Part shown: piece by piece, positions 1 through 8,945 of the stretch
Layout of the letters: each line of letters starts with the position of its first letter
Position numbering within the stretch: position 1 is the stretch's first letter
Assembly: GCF_918797505.1 (NCBI RefSeq)
Contig: NC_092800.1
Span: 20,765,313-20,829,312, forward strand
Source: Bemisia tabaci
Taxonomy: Eukaryota > Arthropoda > Insecta > Hemiptera > Aleyrodidae
Length of the DNA stretch: 64,000 nucleotides
Reading direction: 5' to 3'
Notes under the pieces: model-generated
Database searches by the model: none
Seen by the model: only the letters and a program-made list of their open reading frames with translations
What the model was told of the DNA's origin: nothing
Position numbers and translations under genes: made by a program

Positions 1-54
1 CTTTACCATAGCTTCAAATGGAGAAATATCGATAATCGGTCATTCACGCCTCGT
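1..54. mobile_element. Family A hAT-type MITE, right end only
   Basis: The window opens inside a family A copy. The visible part matches the alternative right arm of that family (CATAGCTTCAAATGGAGAAA, then ATCGATAATCG and CACGCC), as in the copies at 59978 and 61586. The left arm lies outside the window. Confidence 0.6.
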
Positions 55-56
55 CA

Positions 57-222
57 CCATAGGCGGATCCAGCAATTTGGCAACACCGGATGTCCTCCAT
101 TTAAACCTATGGTAAATGATCGATTCTTTTTGGAGCACCTGGTACCTCCGGGAATCGATACATTTCCATAGGTTTCAATTGAGAAAAACAGTGTTACCGA
201 TTTGCTGGATCCGCCAGTGCTC
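57..222. mobile_element. hAT-like palindromic MITE with GGCGGATCCAGCAA ends
   Basis: The ends are inverted copies of GGCGGATCCAGCAA followed by a T-rich stretch and AACAC (about 63-87 and 194-222). The middle contains CCATTTAAACCTATGG and ATCGATTCTTT, which belong to the core of family A, whose outer ends are different. It may be a family A subfamily or a chimera. The target duplication is not clear because the left side abuts another family A end. Confidence 0.5.
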
Positions 223-304
223 GCCACTGTCCTTGATAATAATGTCACAAAGTTGGAGAGGAAGTTTGTATCGGACCATGGAAGATTGCTGAGTGACCAT
301 TGAA

Positions 305-505
305 AGGATACCAGTCCTTCTGATAAAAGCACGAATTTTCTAATGAACTTACATAAATTTTCCTTTGAATTTTCTTGATAATTATGTAGGCAGTGTGTCT
401 AAAATTTCAAGGAATAGTACTCATGACCTTTCTTAAAAATGAATATTTTATCGAGAAAAATTTGGCGACATTCGGATGATAATACAAAGTTTTTCCTCAG
501 CGCGG
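305..505. mobile_element. Family B MITE, decayed copy
   Basis: The right two thirds align with family B: CTAAAATTTCAAGGAA, then TTTATCGAGAAAAATTTGGC and CCTCAGCGCGGC. The left terminal 20-30 bases are not recognisable. Confidence 0.45.
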
Positions 506-643
506 CGAAGGTGGTTAACAATGCTTAAATAGCAATTTCACGTTTGACTTCCTCCAGTTCCCATCCCAGAACACACATACTGGAGAAAAGATGCACATTC
601 TTTTTAAAAAATCGTTCCTCGGGCGTACACGTGGCTATTCGTA

Positions 644-835
644 CTACCGTGCTAAGGAAGAACACCGTATGTGCTTTCAGCCGTTGCCAATTCCTACAGT
701 TAAACCTCTGTTTTTTTGGAAAAAATGTGCATATTTCCCCCTGATTTTTCGAAGAGTTGTCATAGCAATTTAATCTAAATTATCCAGAAACTCCAAGCAA
801 AACCACTCATAACTTTCATGGGAAAAAATAAAATT
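644..835. mobile_element. Family B MITE, left part
   Basis: It begins CTACCGTGCTAAGGAAGAAC, the family B terminus, and runs through the AATTTAATCTAAA centre. The right terminus is missing. Confidence 0.6.
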
Positions 836-1006
836 GCTGCTTTACCAATTTTGTAGTTTAAAAAAGTGCCCGACATGTTTCAATGTAGATTTTACAATAA
901 AAAAGCTATAACTAAATCACCCTCGTGATTAGATTAGCCTTCCACTATTGTAAAATGTACATTTGAAACTCGGCGGACATATTTCTTGACAATTTAATTA
1001 TTTAAT

Positions 1007-1258
1007 CGTCACCTTCCGGCCAAAGTATCACAAGCGCCATGCGACGTTTCAAAATTTCCGCTGCCATTTCATTTTTTACAGATAAATTTTCAACGAAGCT
1101 GTCCGAAAACTTTCACTGAATTTTCTTTGTGCTGCTGATAAAATTTAGTGAAATTTTCAAACAGATTCAACCAAAAGTTCCTCTGTAAAAAAAATAAATG
1201 GCGGCGGAAATTTTGAAACGTTGCATGGCGCTTGTGATACTTTAGCCGGAAGGTGACG
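1007..1258. mobile_element. Family I palindromic MITE, complete
   Basis: About 250 bp with terminal inverted repeats of about 45 bp. The left starts CGTCACCTTCCGGCCAAAGT and the right is its reverse complement ending GGAAGGTGACG. The inner arms carry ATTTCCGCTGCCATTT and AAATGGCGGCGGAAAT. Partial relatives lie at 34628, 51170 and 56189. No ORF of substance. Confidence 0.75.
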
Positions 1259-1260
1259 AA

Positions 1261-1362
1261 ATCAGCTATCCATTTTTTTCGTGTTCTCCAAAAATGAATT
1301 TTTTATCAGGAGAAATTTGGCAACATTCGGGTGTTGATACGGCGTTTTTCCTCAGCCTGGCA
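1261..1362. mobile_element. Family B MITE, right half
   Basis: Matches the family B right half (AAATTTGGCAACATTCGG, GATACGGCGTTTTTCCTCAG) and ends CCTGGCA. A family A copy is inserted six bases beyond its end. Confidence 0.6.
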
Positions 1363-1368
1363 TTGTAC

Positions 1369-1534
1369 CAGTGGCGTGGCGTGAATTGCGATGTATCGAT
1401 TGTCATGCCATTTGAACCTATGGTAAAAAATCGATTATTAAGGTGTTCGCTGCGAACACCCTGTTTATCGATCCTTTTCCATAGGTTTAAATGGCATAAC
1501 AAGTCGATATATCGCAAAGCACGCCACGCCACTG
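1369..1534. mobile_element. Family A hAT-type MITE, complete with 8-bp TSD
   Basis: 166-bp near-perfect palindrome starting CAGTGGCGTGGCGTG and ending CACGCCACGCCACTG. It is flanked on both sides by CATTGTAC (1361-1368 and 1535-1542). CAGTG-type ends and an 8-bp TSD are hallmarks of hAT elements. It carries no transposase, so it must be mobilised in trans. Confidence 0.85.
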
Positions 1535-1542
1535 CATTGTAC

Positions 1543-2549
1543 TTAGCCGAGGAAAACGGATTCGAGGAGCCGAAGGGATGAATAAAGGAGCCTTAAGGCT
1601 ACAACCGGAGAAGGAGAGCGGGTGCGGCGAAGGGATAGTCGAGTACGAGTCCAACAATAAGCGCAAACGAGGTCCCTTCGTAGCTGCCGGGCAGGGTTTT
1701 AAAAAGTGCCCTTAAACGGGAGAAATCCCTCGATTTCCGCGCTCATCGCTCGGCGTTGTTTTCCGCAAGTCTGAGGATTAAATTGATGATAATTATTTTT
1801 CGGTTCCTTGGGAGTCATAAATTTTGTTATCAAAAAAGTTAAATCAGAGCGAGTTTCTCTGCTCCTCTCGCTCGATCCCTCTCATCCCCGGTTGTCAGAT
1901 CAGCGTCAGTGGATCGTATTCGATTCATCAAACAGGTGAGATTGTATCGATATCGATTGGTTCAACATGTAAACATAGCCTCAAAAGTCATTTGAGTAAT
2001 CTGAGGGAACGGGTTTCTTGTGATAGGTTTTTGATTCTTATGAGTATGACATGGTAATGAAAGAGTGAAATTGTCAGGAATTTTCTCATTTTCAGCATTT
2101 CTTACTTGAATCTCAAAATTTTTGTTTGAGGTTAAGCTCTATTGTTTTGAACCAAACGATGTAATCCACGAACGATTAGCATCGAACCGAGACGTTTAAC
2201 GTGACAGAGCGATCTACATGTGAATGTATCAATGCATGAATACTTGTCCATTCCAAGACTGCAAAATTGACTCAAGTAACTCATCTTTGTTACGAAGAAA
2301 TGTACCATGTGCAGTTTTCGTCCAAAATGATTCTGATTTTTGCATGAAATCAGAGGGAAATCAGCAAATTTTCAGTTATTACATTCCAATATTTTCCTGG
2401 TAAATTGCAATTTGCGAGGTGAAATTTGCCAATATTGAAATGTAGTTACATTCTTTCCTGAGAGAATCTCTATCCTCTATGCTAATAAAATCATTTTAAA
2501 GACGCTAGATGGACGGGGTGAGGGAGGGGAGTAAGAATAATAAGTCGCG
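1543..2549. other. Stretch with nothing recognised
   Basis: No gene, convincing ORF or repeat family member was recognised. Short open frames here lack any family resemblance. Confidence 0.4.
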
Positions 2550-2618
2550 GCCTCCAAAGGCCCGCGCAGCGCCATGGGGTTGGGTCGCGTAGAGGCCAGG
2601 GGGCGGAGCCACCTAGTA
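2550..2618. repeat. Family K GC-rich repeat fragment
   Basis: Contains GGGTTGGGTCGCGTAGAGGC and AGGGGGCGGAGCC. The same block recurs at 33660-33715 and, inverted, at 25372-25432. It is probably the end of an unidentified dispersed repeat. Confidence 0.45.
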
Positions 2619-2649
2619 AACGATGATCCTCAAAATCCTTGCACCATCT

Positions 2650-2962
2650 TAGAGTCCCTTTACACTGAGAGTCAAGACATTGTGAATCCATTTCCGATTG
2701 GTTCCCGTGTTTTAAGGCCTTCACAGTGTCACAAACGGGAATAAAGATTACATTATCACCGATTGCAAAGATCATAAATCTGGAATGGACCAGGGAATTA
2801 CGGGTTCGGCAAGGAACAAACGGAATGAGAGAAGGAACGGAGAAAGGAATTTAAGAATGGGCCGATCGAAGATTACAAAGAACGTTCAATTTCTGTAATC
2901 TTTATTCCCGTTTGTGACTCCATGAGGGGTGTTGTCTTGACTCTCAGTATAAAGGGACTCTA
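2650..2962. mobile_element. Family J hAT-type MITE, complete with 8-bp TSD
   Basis: Ends are TAGAGTCCCTTTA and TAAAGGGACTCTA. Just inside lie inverted ACTGAGAGTCAAGACA and further in CACAAACGGGAATAAAGATT. A perfect 8-bp duplication CACCATCT flanks it (2642-2649, 2963-2970). TAGAG/TAGGG-type ends plus an 8-bp TSD fit hAT. A second copy lies at 59263. No transposase is present. Confidence 0.8.
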
Positions 2963-3113
2963 CACCATCTGATAGTGCTTAGGACAATTTGCATTCCCAC
3001 GATGTAAGTAAAATAAAATTGCCGTTTTTCATGCCCTTTTTGACAACGCTGTGAAGGTAGTGGGACCTGAGTGAAACTGCCGACGCTTTTTTTCCGGGGT
3101 CTGCCCGGTAGCG

Positions 3114-3613
3114 NNNNNNNNNNNNNNNNNNNNNNNNNNNNNNNNNNNNNNNNNNNNNNNNNNNNNNNNNNNNNNNNNNNNNNNNNNNNNNNNNNNNNNN
3201 NNNNNNNNNNNNNNNNNNNNNNNNNNNNNNNNNNNNNNNNNNNNNNNNNNNNNNNNNNNNNNNNNNNNNNNNNNNNNNNNNNNNNNNNNNNNNNNNNNNN
3301 NNNNNNNNNNNNNNNNNNNNNNNNNNNNNNNNNNNNNNNNNNNNNNNNNNNNNNNNNNNNNNNNNNNNNNNNNNNNNNNNNNNNNNNNNNNNNNNNNNNN
3401 NNNNNNNNNNNNNNNNNNNNNNNNNNNNNNNNNNNNNNNNNNNNNNNNNNNNNNNNNNNNNNNNNNNNNNNNNNNNNNNNNNNNNNNNNNNNNNNNNNNN
3501 NNNNNNNNNNNNNNNNNNNNNNNNNNNNNNNNNNNNNNNNNNNNNNNNNNNNNNNNNNNNNNNNNNNNNNNNNNNNNNNNNNNNNNNNNNNNNNNNNNNN
3601 NNNNNNNNNNNNN
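3114..3613. other. Scaffold gap, 500 Ns
   Basis: Exactly 500 unresolved bases, the usual placeholder for a gap of unknown length. Open frames drawn across it are meaningless. Confidence 0.99.
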
Positions 3614-3919
3614 CCCTGCTCCCATTGGAGCGAAATTGCGCGGGAACGGAGGGCAATGGTGCCGCCAAATCGAGGGTGGAGCTCATTTTTCGAGATTGAA
3701 GTCATCTCAACATTTACGACCCGTGCAAACGCGGAGCTGCAAGCGTCACTTGAATTTTAAACGAAAATTTAGCGCTCCGAGGCGAACGGAGAATGATTAC
3801 ACGGGGCCCCCGCAGCACAGGTAATATCGTTTGCCCGGCGCCATCGTAATAGAACGGCGCACGATTGTAATTTGAAGACGCGGACATCTTGTTGGCCGCT
3901 GTTTCAATTCCTTCCCGTA

Positions 3920-4173
3920 CTGCCGTGCTGAGGAAAAACGCCTTATGAGCATTCGAATGTTGCGAAATTTCCTCTCAGAAAATATCCATTTTTGCAGAAA
4001 GTTGTGAACATTTTATACCTTGAAATTCTCGGACTTTTTAGATCAAATTTAGAAAAAAATCCTTTACAAAATCAGGGGAGAAATTTCCACGAAATTTTTC
4101 GAAATTCGTTGTTTCTCGAAGGAAATTTGGCAATGCCTGGTGGCTCATACGGCGTTCTTTCTTAGCATGGCAG
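3920..4173. mobile_element. Family B MITE, complete
   Basis: About 254 bp. Left end CTGCCGTGCTGAGGAAAAAC, right end GGCGTTCTTTCTTAGCATGG then CAG. The flanks are GTA on the left and TGTA on the right, an imperfect trace of the family's 4-bp TSD. Confidence 0.8.
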
Positions 4174-4452
4174 TGTACCGTCGCGTCGGATGTTCACCAC
4201 TCGAGGCCGGTTTATTGCGGTGAAAATCGACAGAAATTTTCGGACTCATCGTTTGCAACCTCCGCAAATTTGATTGTTCCAGGAGAGTAAATACAAACAT
4301 TTCAGAATCCTCTGTCTCAGATGATGAGGACAGGATAGACATCACTACACTTTTTGTTTCTTTCGATATATCACCATGGAAACCTCCCGTCGGCCTCACT
4401 CCTTTCGATAAGCATGGATTAATCCGGAATCGGCCCAACACTGCATTTACTT

Positions 4453-4960
4453 AATGGAGATGTTGTATGTGTGAGGGATTTGCAATTTGACTGTTGATTC
4501 GTATGTAAAAGTTCGCGAGAAACACGATGGTGCCACTGGTTTTCTCTGAAATCAACTCCCAAGCTCAAAAAAAAGCTCTCAAGTTGAGGCCAAAATGGAA
4601 GGGATATCCCACCCTACCCTGAAAGTCCACCACTACATCAAGACAAACTCTCCATGCAAAGATAGGGAACAAATACATTGACAGGGCTGCCACTTTATTT
4701 GGGGACTCCAAAACTGAAAACACGGCAACCCTGCTAATATATTTGCTCCCTATCTTTGCATGGAGAATTTGTTTTGATGTAGAGGTAGACTCTCAGGATA
4801 GCGTGGGATATCCCCTCCATTTTGGCCTCAACTTGAGAGCTTTTTTTGAGCTTGGGAGTTAATTTCAGAGAAAACCAGTGGCGCCATCGTGTTTCTCGCG
4901 AACTTTTACAAAAGATTCAACAGTCAAATCGCAAATTCCTCACACATGCAACATCTGCAT
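4453..4960. mobile_element. Family H long palindromic MITE, complete
   Basis: About 508-bp inverted-repeat element. The left arm begins AATGGAGATGTTGTATGTGT and the right arm ends CACATGCAACATCTGCAT. Mirrored inner blocks include AAATACATTGACAGGGCTGC and GGGATATCCCACCC versus GGGATATCCCCTCC. The arms occupy nearly the whole element, so it is a fold-back element. Other copies: 27794, 40770, 55295, 63424. Confidence 0.8.
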
Positions 4961-5860
4961 CGTAGGTCATTCATGATTTACCAACTTTGTCACCGTGCAC
5001 GGGATGACAATTTGCCCGAAATGGTTTCAATTCGACACAAGGCAGGGGAGATAACAACAGTTGATCAAAATTACCTCCGGTGTTCCGATTCGGAATTAAG
5101 CGAGTTGGAATCGTTCACCCGAGCGTAATAAACTGTTCGTACTTCCGTTTAAGTGACCTACATGATAGATATGAGCTGGATACACATCAATTCTACGAAT
5201 CAATATCGCGTAATCAAATCTTTACTCTTGCCCTCCTGGCCGGAGTGTTTGCTTTCCGTAACTCACGGTCCTGAGAATTGTCCGATTGGAATGTATGTAA
5301 CAAAATGTAACTAGCTTTATCGTGTCATGAAGTCTGCTGTTTGTAGCGTGTAAACATTTGATGTCATAGGTAACATCAAAGCATACCGCGTTGTGAGACT
5401 GCCCGCTAAAAATTTATAATTCACATTTTCCTAAATCAGAAACTTCTTCGCAACTTTGAAATCAATGTTGTTCAATCAATATTTCTAGTGGAAATGAGGC
5501 CCTCCCACTCCCTACTAGTTTTACCCTTAGTTTTATATCCTTTACCAATGCAAAGGAAAGGCTGTCTTGAGTGAGGAATCAGTCAGAAAGCATTTCACCT
5601 TCAGAAGATGTCTGTCTCATTCTGCCCCGAGTCGGTAATCGAACGCTTGCCGCAAATTCTCCAGGCACCTCATTCTGCGACGGAGTTCAAACGTCGCAAG
5701 GTGCAACGTTCCAGGAGACGTCAGGAGTAACGTGACGGAATAATCTTACCGGTCTGTTTCGCGCTTATTCCTCATGAATAATGCAAATTTCCGGTTCAAT
5801 TTTGTGCACTGTACCTTGCATCAAAGAACGAGCAATATGATCGGTGGTTACCGGGTAAGA
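4961..5860. other. Stretch with nothing recognised
   Basis: No gene or family member recognised. Two small open frames at 4889-5274 partly overlap the family H element and have no recognisable homology. Confidence 0.4.
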
Positions 5861-6114
5861 CTGCCGAGCCAATAAGGAAAAAACGCCGTATGAACATGTC
5901 AGAGCTGCAAAATTTCCCCTAATAAAGGGTCTATTTTCAAGGAGAGTTATGGATATTCTCTCTCGAAATTTTTAGACTATTTAAATCTGACTGCAAAAAA
6001 AATTCCCTGAAAAATTTGGAGGAAATATTCCCAGATTTCCTTAGATAATGGTATTCTAACAGAGGGAATTTGGCAGCGTCTAAAAGCTCATAGGTGGTCT
6101 TCCTTAATGAGGCT
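5861..6114. mobile_element. Family B MITE, decayed but full-length
   Basis: Left end CTGCCGAGCCAATAAGGAAA, AACGCCGTATGAACATG. The right half has GAGGGAATTTGGCAGCGTC and ends near TCTTCCTTAATGAGG. Confidence 0.7.
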
Positions 6115-6181
6115 CCGTATTGGGGAGAGTTTCTGACGCGCCGCGTCTTTGTCGCTCAGTTTTCGCGGTAACCCTGCGCTG

Positions 6182-6322
6182 CAGTGGCGTGGCGTGAATT
6201 ACGATACATCGATTGTTATGCCATTTAAACCTATGGAGAAGGATCGATAAATAGGGTGTTCGCAGCGAACACCTTAATAATCGATTCTTTACCATAGGTT
6301 TAAATGGCATAACAATCGGCAA
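6182..6322. mobile_element. Family A hAT-type MITE, right end truncated
   Basis: Starts CAGTGGCGTGGCGTGAATTA and shows the family core CCATTTAAACCTATGG and GTGTTCGCAGCGAACACC. It breaks off after GGCATAACAATCGG, so the last 25 bases are missing. Confidence 0.75.
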
Positions 6323-6429
6323 ATCCTGTGGCAGATATAAATATAACGCAATGTAATAAAAGTTAACCGTTGTTTTTTGGCAAGTGGTAGTAATAAATTG
6401 CATTCAATGTATATTTTACATAAATAAAA

Positions 6430-6566
6430 TAAATTTAAAGAGTCATAACCTTGCAAAGAATATTTAATTAATGAACAAAACTTACATTTCAGCTGAAGAC
6501 ACCGAATGTAAGTTTTGCTAATTGATTTAAATATTATTTGCAAGGTTATGGCTCTTTAAATTAATA
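6430..6566. repeat. Long hairpin (family W)
   Basis: Inverted repeat of about 58 bp per arm. The outer arms are AATTTAAAGAGTCATAACC and its near reverse complement GGTTATGGCTCTTTAAATT. The inner arms are AAAACTTACATT and AATGTAAGTTTT around a loop starting TCAGCTGAAGACACC. It is an AT-rich fold-back with no ORF. Confidence 0.7.
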
Positions 6567-6569
6567 CAA

Positions 6570-8100
6570 GGCAATGCCTTATATTTTGCCTTGCTCTTTG
6601 CAAACATGTTTGTATTTTTTTCATGTATTAAATTTGAAATACTGCAATTCCCTTCGAATCATTGACTTTGATTCAAAAATTTTCAATGTGTCTTCCGCGA
6701 GCCACGATCAAAACTTGTTCAAGCTCGTGCTGAAATTTTAACCGGACTTGGTGGCTCATCGATGGTGTATTCAACGTTCCGCAAAATTGACTCTCAACTT
6801 TTCGCATCGGTTTTTCCTCTCAGCTCTCCTCTCCTCGTCGGTACCACAAAATTGCCAACGGAACCGTTCCCTTTTGACGAGCGCTCCGAACTGGGTCGAT
6901 GGAATTTCTGGACGGACCTCGAGTGAAATCATCTCGCAAAACGCAGGCGAACAATGAAAAGCCGAGTTGGAAAACTGAAACGCTTCGCCGTTGGGATGTG
7001 ATTAAGGCAAGGAAACTCGGTTAGCCCGCCAAGTTCGTAACTTGGTTAATTATCCCGGACGGAGTGACCACCACGGCTGTCATGCCGGGCTCAAAATTGT
7101 GGATTTTACAGCTTATGGCAGTGCTACAGTGGTAAATCAGGCCTCTCTGGCCGTCCGGCACGTGTTAAACTTGGATACGCAACTTCGGCAATACTTCTGT
7201 GAACGCCGACTCAAGACCGAATAATGAACTCCAACCAGTGCAGTTTCTGGGTTCGAGGATAATTTGCCCAGTTTTCGAGTGAGCGACTCATGAGGTTGTT
7301 TTTTATGGGGTGAATAAGTTTTGAGTTGAAACGAATTTAAAAGAAATATATAGCTAGTCGCATTTTGGAAAAACATGAAGTAGGAGTCGTTTTGAATTTT
7401 AGCAGTGAATCTCCTCCCGCCAAAAAGTCGAAGACTAGAAAAAATATGTAATTTGAAGATGAAAATCATCGTTAAAAACTTTGTTCTTAATTTAGAGTTT
7501 CATGCAGAGATAATACTTCACGCCTATTCTCCTCGGTTTAGCCTTGATATCAGGGTATCTGTTGGTCCAGAATTTCAGAAAATTCCGGAAAACGTGCTTA
7601 ATTTTTAAGGATGGTCCGGGAGCACTGAAAGTTGAACTGATGAACAAAGCACTGAAAAATGCGGACATTTCGGAAAAAGGTCCCGAATTTTTTCCTTCGT
7701 ACCACGCGTGTTTTTTGATAAAGCTCGGAAATTATGCAATCCCCTGCGCCGCAATTCTTAGAGTAGTACATTTGCCTACAATATTGTGATTGTGCAGTCA
7801 GCTAATCTTCAAGCCACCAATGAATTTCATGGTTACGCCATTCTTGTCGCAATTCAAGCGAGAATTTCAAATTTTCGAATTTCGTCAAATGGAGGTCCTG
7901 AATAGGTACTGAATTTTTCTCTTGGGGAGGCACTGAATTTCTCGGGACTGTACTGAAAAAATACTATGAAAGTACACATTTTTGGCCAGCCTGTTATAAT
8001 AGACACCCTGTATCGGTCAACAGTCGTGATTTCATAAATAGTGGGGTTTTTTTTCCAAATTTGGATAAAATTTATTCGAAGCACTCAGAAAAGCTTTTAT
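6570..8100. other. Stretch with nothing recognised
   Basis: AT-rich DNA with only short open frames, none resembling a known protein. No member of the repeat families was seen. Confidence 0.4.
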
Positions 8101-8105
8101 CTATT

Positions 8106-8357
8106 CTATCGTGCTAAGAAAGAACGCCGTTTGAGCCTTCAGATGTTGCCAAGCGTCTCTCGATAAAAACCGAATTTACTGAGAAAGTAGTGAGTTTTTG
8201 TTTCCAAAATTTTCCGACAATTTTGCACGCAATTTAATCTCAAATATCTGAAAATTTCAAGGACAAAATTGTATAAATGTCGTCAAAAATACATGTTCTA
8301 TCAAGTGAAATTTGGCAACTCTCGAATGGTCATACGGTGTTTTTCCTTAGCACGGCA
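8106..8357. mobile_element. Family B MITE, complete with 4-bp TSD TATT
   Basis: Left end CTATCGTGCTAAGAAAGAAC, right end GTTTTTCCTTAGCACGGCAG. Flanked by TATT at 8102-8105 and 8358-8361. Confidence 0.85.
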
Positions 8358-8632
8358 GTATTTCGTCTCTGATCCTCACCGATGCTACTCGCGCAAATTT
8401 CAGAGGAGCCACTCTATAACCTGCCGATGACTCATTATTTTAGCGGTTGAACTTGACATAATTAGGTGTGCGTGACACCAAGTCCCTTTTTGACCGTCAT
8501 GTGGAACGCCAAGTTCTTGCATTTAATATTAATGGAGAAGTCACCCCTTGAAAGAGTCTTATGACGTCATCGACGGAGGTAGGCAGCACCATGATTTCTC
8601 CCACCTTGAGCTCTCGAATCAGTATTGTAGCC

Positions 8633-8945
8633 GGCCAGGTTGGTCAAGTGGTCAGTGCGTCTGTCGCTAGGTCAATAGATCCTGGATTCGGATCCCGGTA
8701 GTGGCGTCAAATTCTCACGGAACGAACGAGTGGATCTGCAGGAACAGACTCTATTCGGCCTTAAGCACTAAAAACTTTGTGAATCCTGGAGCAAGGATGT
8801 CTCTAACTCCCCGATGTCCACTGACAATAAATCTGCTCTGTAGATGGTTGTAGGTCCCTAACAGAACAAGAGCCAATAAAGCCAGCAAAATGTTTATCAC
8901 CCAATGATGCAAACTTTCATACATATACAAATACATTCATATTTT
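8633..8945 (+). mobile_element. tRNA-headed SINE-like repeat
   Basis: The first 75 bases resemble a tRNA with RNA polymerase III promoter boxes. The A box is TGGTCAAGTGG near 8642 and the B box is GATTCGGATCC near 8688. No clover-leaf acceptor pairing is evident, and a non-tRNA body follows (AATAAATCTGCTCTGTAGA, CAATAAAGCC). That is the layout of a SINE, not a working tRNA gene. The 3' boundary is approximate and no TSD was identified. Confidence 0.6.

Noticed and set aside
2944..3760. Long open frames of 198-253 codons
   Set aside because: They run through the 500-N gap, which has no stops by construction.
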